Positions 3,985-6,943 of a stretch of 6,943 nucleotides of DNA are shown piece by piece (positions within the stretch are counted from its first letter, which is position 1; each line of letters starts with the position of its first letter). A program made the translations under genes and the position numbers. The DNA lies in contig JAOPUQ010000271.1 of NCBI GenBank assembly GCA_025963425.1, positions 1 to 6,943 of the forward strand. The letters are read 5' to 3'. The notes under the pieces are model-generated. The model saw only the letters and a program-made list of their open reading frames with translations, did no database searches and was not told the origin of the DNA. The DNA comes from Modestobacter sp. (GTDB taxonomy: Bacteria > Actinomycetota > Actinomycetes > Mycobacteriales > Geodermatophilaceae).

Positions 3985-6943
3985 GTGGCCATGCGGCCCC
4001 CCGTGCCGGTGCCGGCGTTGTCGCGGCGCGCGAAGTCGGTCATCGGCATCGTCGCCGTCCTGCTGGTGCTGTTCACCGTCATCGGCACGCTGACCAACGT
4101 CTACGTCGACTACCTGTGGTTCGACGAGACCAACTACACCGAGGTCTTCTGGACCGAGGCGCAGACCCGAGCCCTGCTGTTCGCCGTCGCCGGGCTCGCC
4201 ACCGGCGGGCTCACCGCGCTGGCGGTGTACCTGGCCTACCGGTTCCGCCCGACCTTCCGGCCCATGTCGCTGGAGCAGCAGAACCTGGAGCGCTACCGGC
4301 AGTCGCTCGAGCCGCGCCGCAAGGTCGTGCTCACCGGCCTCGGCGTCGTGCTGGGCCTGTTCGCCGGGTTCACCGCGCAGGGCAGCTGGCAGACCTGGCT
4401 GACCTTCCGCAACGCCACCGACTTCGGGCAGACCGACCCGCAGTTCGGCAAGGACATCTCCTTCTTCGTCTTCGACTACCCCTTCTACCGGCTGGCGCTG
4501 GGCTTCGCGTTCGCGATCGTGCTGTTGTCGCTGATCGGCTCGGTGCTGACCCACTACGTCTTCGGCGGGCTGCGCCTGCAGACGCCGGGCCAGAAGCTCA
4601 CCGGCGCCGCCCGGGTCCAGCTGTCGGTGCTGCTGGGGCTGTTCGTGGCCCTCAAGGCCGTCGCCTACTGGCTGGACCGCTACGGCACCGTCTACTCCGG
4701 CCGGGGCAACGTCTTCACCGGCGCGTCCTACACCGATGTCAACGCGCTGCTGCCGGCCAAGAACATCCTGGTGTTCGTGGCGGCGATCTGCGCCATCGCC
4801 TTCTTCGCCAACATCGTCTTCCGCAACACGCTGCTGCCGGCCTCGGCGCTGGTGCTGCTGCTGCTGTCCAGCCTGGTCATCGGGGTCGCCTACCCGGCGA
4901 TCGTCCAGCAGTTCGTCGTCCGGCCCAGCGCGGACCAGAAGGAGTCGGCCTACATCGAGCGGGCCATCGCCTCCACCCGGGACGCCTACGGGCTGTCCGA
5001 CGTCCAGTACGTGAACTACGGCACCGACAGCGCGGCGGACGGGTCCGGCACCGACGCCGGCTCGGCCAGCACGTCCACGCCGACCTCGGCCGACCTCGCC
5101 GCCGACGCCGGGACGATCTCCAACGCCCGCCTGCTGGACCCCAACGTCCTGCAGGCGACGTTCCTGGCCCGGCAGCAGATCCGCAACGTCTACGGCTTCC
5201 CGGAGAAACTGGACATCGACCGGTACACGATCGACGGGACGACGCAGGACTACGTGGTGGCCGCCCGCGAGCTGGACTCCGCGGCGCTGTCGGGCAACCA
5301 GACGAACTGGATCAACGAGCACACCGTCTACACCCACGGCAACGGGTTCGTCGCCGCGCCGGCCAACCAGGTCGTGTCGGGGGAGGCGGGCGGCGAGCCG
5401 AACTTCACCACCGGGAACCTGCCGACCAGCGGCAACATCCCGGTTGACCAGTCGCGCATCTACTACGGCGAGCTGATCAGCGACTACTCGGTCGTCGGCG
5501 CGCCCGAGGGTGCCTCGCCGCGGGAGTTCGACCAGCCCGAGAGCGGCTCCGAGGGCCAGGTCAACAACACCTACGACGGTGCGGGTGGCGTCTCGATCGG
5601 CAGCTTCTTCCGGCAGCTGACGTTCGCCATCTACTACCGGGAGCGCAACTTCCTGCTCTCCGGCGCGGTGAACGACAACTCGAAGGTGCTCTACGTCCGC
5701 GACCCGCGGGATCGGGTGGAGAAGGCCGCTCCCTACCTGCAGGTGGACGGCGACCCGTACCCGGCGGTGGTGGCCGGCCGGATCGTGTGGATCGTCGACG
5801 CGTACACGACCTCGGACGCCTATCCGTACTCGGCGCTGATGAGTCTGGGCGAGGCGACCAACGACTCGCTGACCGGCACGGGGACGTCGGCGCTGCCCAA
5901 CGACCAGGTCAACTACGTGCGCAACTCGGTGAAGGCGACCGTGGACGCCTACGACGGCACGGTCTCCCTGTACGCCTTCGACGACGAGAAGCCCGACCCG
6001 ATGCTGGAGACCTACGAGAAGGCCTTCCCGGGCACGATCAAGCCGTCGAGCGAGATCAGCGACGAGTTGCGCAGCCACTTCCGGTACCCGGAGGACCTGT
6101 TCAAGCTCCAGCGGGACGTCCTCACCCAGTACCACGTGGACAACCCGTCGGACTTCTACAACGCCAACGACTTCTGGCAGGTCCCGAGCGACCCGACCGA
6201 GAACACGGCGGACTCCCAGCCGCCGTACTACGTGCTCTCCCAGCGGGTCAACGAGGGCAACTCGACCTTCCAGCTGACCAGTGCGCTCAACGCGCTGAAC
6301 CGGGAGAACCTGTCGGCCTACATGGCGGTGTCCAGCGACCCGGCCAGCTACGGCCAGATCCAGGTGCTGCAGTTGCCCGGCAACACGCAGTTCCGCGGGC
6401 CCAAGCAGGTCTTCCAGTCCTTCAACACCAACAGCGAGGTCAGACCTGACCTGACGCTGTTCGACAGCTCGAGCTCCCAGGCGGTGTTCGGCAACCTGCT
6501 CACCCTGCCGATCGGCACCAACGGGCTGCTCTACGTCGAACCGCTGTACGTGGCCGGCACCGGGGAGAACTCCTTCCCGCTGCTGCAGAAGGTGCTGGTC
6601 AACTACGGCGACCGGGTGGGCTACGCCGACACGTTCGCCGAGGCGCTGGACCAGGTGTTCGGGCAGGGCGCGGGTGACGCCGCCGCCGACAGCGGGGCCA
6701 CCCCGTCGCCCGCGCCCACGACCCCGACGACGGCGCCGGAGGGCTCGGCCACCCCGACGACGCCGCCACCGGACGCCGGCGGTGGGACGACGGACACCGC
6801 CGCCCGGGACCAGGCGGTCACGGCCATCAACGCGGCGCTGACCGCCCTGGCCGATGCGCAGCGGAGCGGCAACTTCGCGGCGATCGGCCAGGCGCAGGCG
6901 GACCTGCAGGCCGCCGTCACGGCCTACCAGGCGGCCAACGGCC
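3985..6943 (+). CDS. UPF0182 (COG1615) large membrane protein, C-terminus beyond window
   Basis: An uninterrupted frame gives 986 residues before the right edge; family members are around 900-1000, so little is missing. Seven transmembrane helices are visible at about 18-38, 63-86, 114-131, 168-192, 212-229, 260-278 and 285-305, with the signature 'VDYLWFDE' (41-48) after helix one. Next comes a large soluble domain, probably outside the membrane, with family hallmarks RPSADQKESAYIERAI (from 313), TISNARLLDPNVL (377-389) and YGFPEKLDIDRY (403-414). A Ser/Thr/Ala/Asp-rich insertion at about 348-375 and a Pro/Thr-rich linker at about 894-940 flank this domain; the end is a helical Ala/Gln-rich segment (940-986). 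No enzyme motif is recognised; the family has no established function (Rv3193c and Rv0064 are M. tuberculosis members as I recall). GTG 3985 is set by GAGGAG at 3972-3977. It lies 202 bp downstream of the PDZ/S16 protease, same strand. Confidence 0.93.
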   Translation, partial: MAMRPPVPVPALSRRAKSVIGIVAVLLVLFTVIGTLTNVYVDYLWFDETNYTEVFWTEAQTRALLFAVAGLATGGLTALAVYLAYRFRPTFRPMSLEQQNLERYRQSLEPRRKVVLTGLGVVLGLFAGFTAQGSWQTWLTFRNATDFGQTDPQFGKDISFFVFDYPFYRLALGFAFAIVLLSLIGSVLTHYVFGGLRLQTPGQKLTGAARVQLSVLLGLFVALKAVAYWLDRYGTVYSGRGNVFTGASYTDVNALLPAKNILVFVAAICAIAFFANIVFRNTLLPASALVLLLLSSLVIGVAYPAIVQQFVVRPSADQKESAYIERAIASTRDAYGLSDVQYVNYGTDSAADGSGTDAGSASTSTPTSADLAADAGTISNARLLDPNVLQATFLARQQIRNVYGFPEKLDIDRYTIDGTTQDYVVAARELDSAALSGNQTNWINEHTVYTHGNGFVAAPANQVVSGEAGGEPNFTTGNLPTSGNIPVDQSRIYYGELISDYSVVGAPEGASPREFDQPESGSEGQVNNTYDGAGGVSIGSFFRQLTFAIYYRERNFLLSGAVNDNSKVLYVRDPRDRVEKAAPYLQVDGDPYPAVVAGRIVWIVDAYTTSDAYPYSALMSLGEATNDSLTGTGTSALPNDQVNYVRNSVKATVDAYDGTVSLYAFDDEKPDPMLETYEKAFPGTIKPSSEISDELRSHFRYPEDLFKLQRDVLTQYHVDNPSDFYNANDFWQVPSDPTENTADSQPPYYVLSQRVNEGNSTFQLTSALNALNRENLSAYMAVSSDPASYGQIQVLQLPGNTQFRGPKQVFQSFNTNSEVRPDLTLFDSSSSQAVFGNLLTLPIGTNGLLYVEPLYVAGTGENSFPLLQKVLVNYGDRVGYADTFAEALDQVFGQGAGDAAADSGATPSPAPTTPTTAPEGSATPTTPPPDAGGGTTDTAARDQAVTAINAALTALADAQRSGNFAAIGQAQADLQAAVTAYQAANG
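6721..6762 (+). repeat. Short direct repeat in the Pro/Thr linker of the UPF0182 gene
   Basis: The 12-mer ACCCCGACGACG occurs at 6721-6732 and again at 6751-6762, exactly 30 bp (ten codons) apart, encoding TPTT twice in an otherwise Pro/Thr/Ala-rich linker. It keeps the reading frame, so copy-number change would alter only linker length. Confidence 0.5.

Noticed and set aside
3945..5447. 500-codon plus-strand frame overlapping the UPF0182 gene
   Set aside because: It is an Arg/Ala/Gly-rich shadow in a different frame from the seven-helix protein, whose own frame has no stop and leaves the window.
3733..6135. 800-codon open frame on the minus strand opposite the UPF0182 gene
   Set aside because: The translation is Arg/Val/Gly/Gln-rich without domains, and it is antisense to a clear family member. 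Long antisense frames are expected where third codon positions are nearly all G or C.

Overview
The window is very GC-rich, gene-dense DNA that I read as an actinobacterial chromosome. The codon choice, GTG starts and closeness to remembered protein families suggest the Geodermatophilaceae (Blastococcus/Geodermatophilus/Modestobacter) or a near relative. The genus is inferred from memory of related proteins and was not checked by a search. I see no mobile elements, tRNA/rRNA genes or CRISPR array.

Layout: (1) At 1-178, on the minus strand, is the N-terminal piece of a protein resembling the ThiF/cyclodehydratase-like proteins common in Actinobacteria; it runs off the left edge. (2) A 350-bp gene-free divergent spacer (179-528) holds a cluster of CTGTGGACG / DnaA-box-like elements. 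(3) At 529-1182 (+) is a YgjP/DUF45-type zinc metallopeptidase with intact HELAH and WGSC motifs. (4) It converges with a 471-residue DUF2342 protein (1200-2615, minus), a family usually labelled zinc-dependent metalloprotease, although the expected zinc site reads REAAH here. A very strong hairpin between and overlapping the two gene ends probably terminates both. (5) The second divergent spacer (2616-2762) contains a perfect 20-bp palindrome. (6) At 2763-3782 (+) is a membrane-anchored PDZ / Lon-type (S16) Ser-Lys protease of the YlbL type. (7) A 202-bp spacer with a terminator-like hairpin and two small CCTCCC-loop hairpins leads to (8) a UPF0182 (COG1615) giant membrane protein from 3985 to beyond the right edge, with 986 residues present.

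The order UPF0182 / PDZ-S16 / DUF2342 / ThiF-like matches what I recall of the Mycobacterium tuberculosis Rv3193c-Rv3196 neighbourhood, so this looks like a conserved actinobacterial block of largely uncharacterised genes, not recent accessory DNA. Its gene content (two recognisable peptidases, one protease-like protein lacking a canonical zinc motif, and a seven-helix membrane protein with a large probable ectodomain) suggests an envelope proteolysis or quality-control module. That role is inferred.

Regulation: three of the four complete starts (529, 2615, 2763) sit 6-8 nt after a TANNNT -10 hexamer and lack a Shine-Dalgarno, so they look leaderless. Two of these share GGTTAC(C/G)GT-N6-start. 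Only the UPF0182 gene has a clear ribosome binding site. The sequence CTGTGGRCG recurs in both divergent spacers and could link their control.
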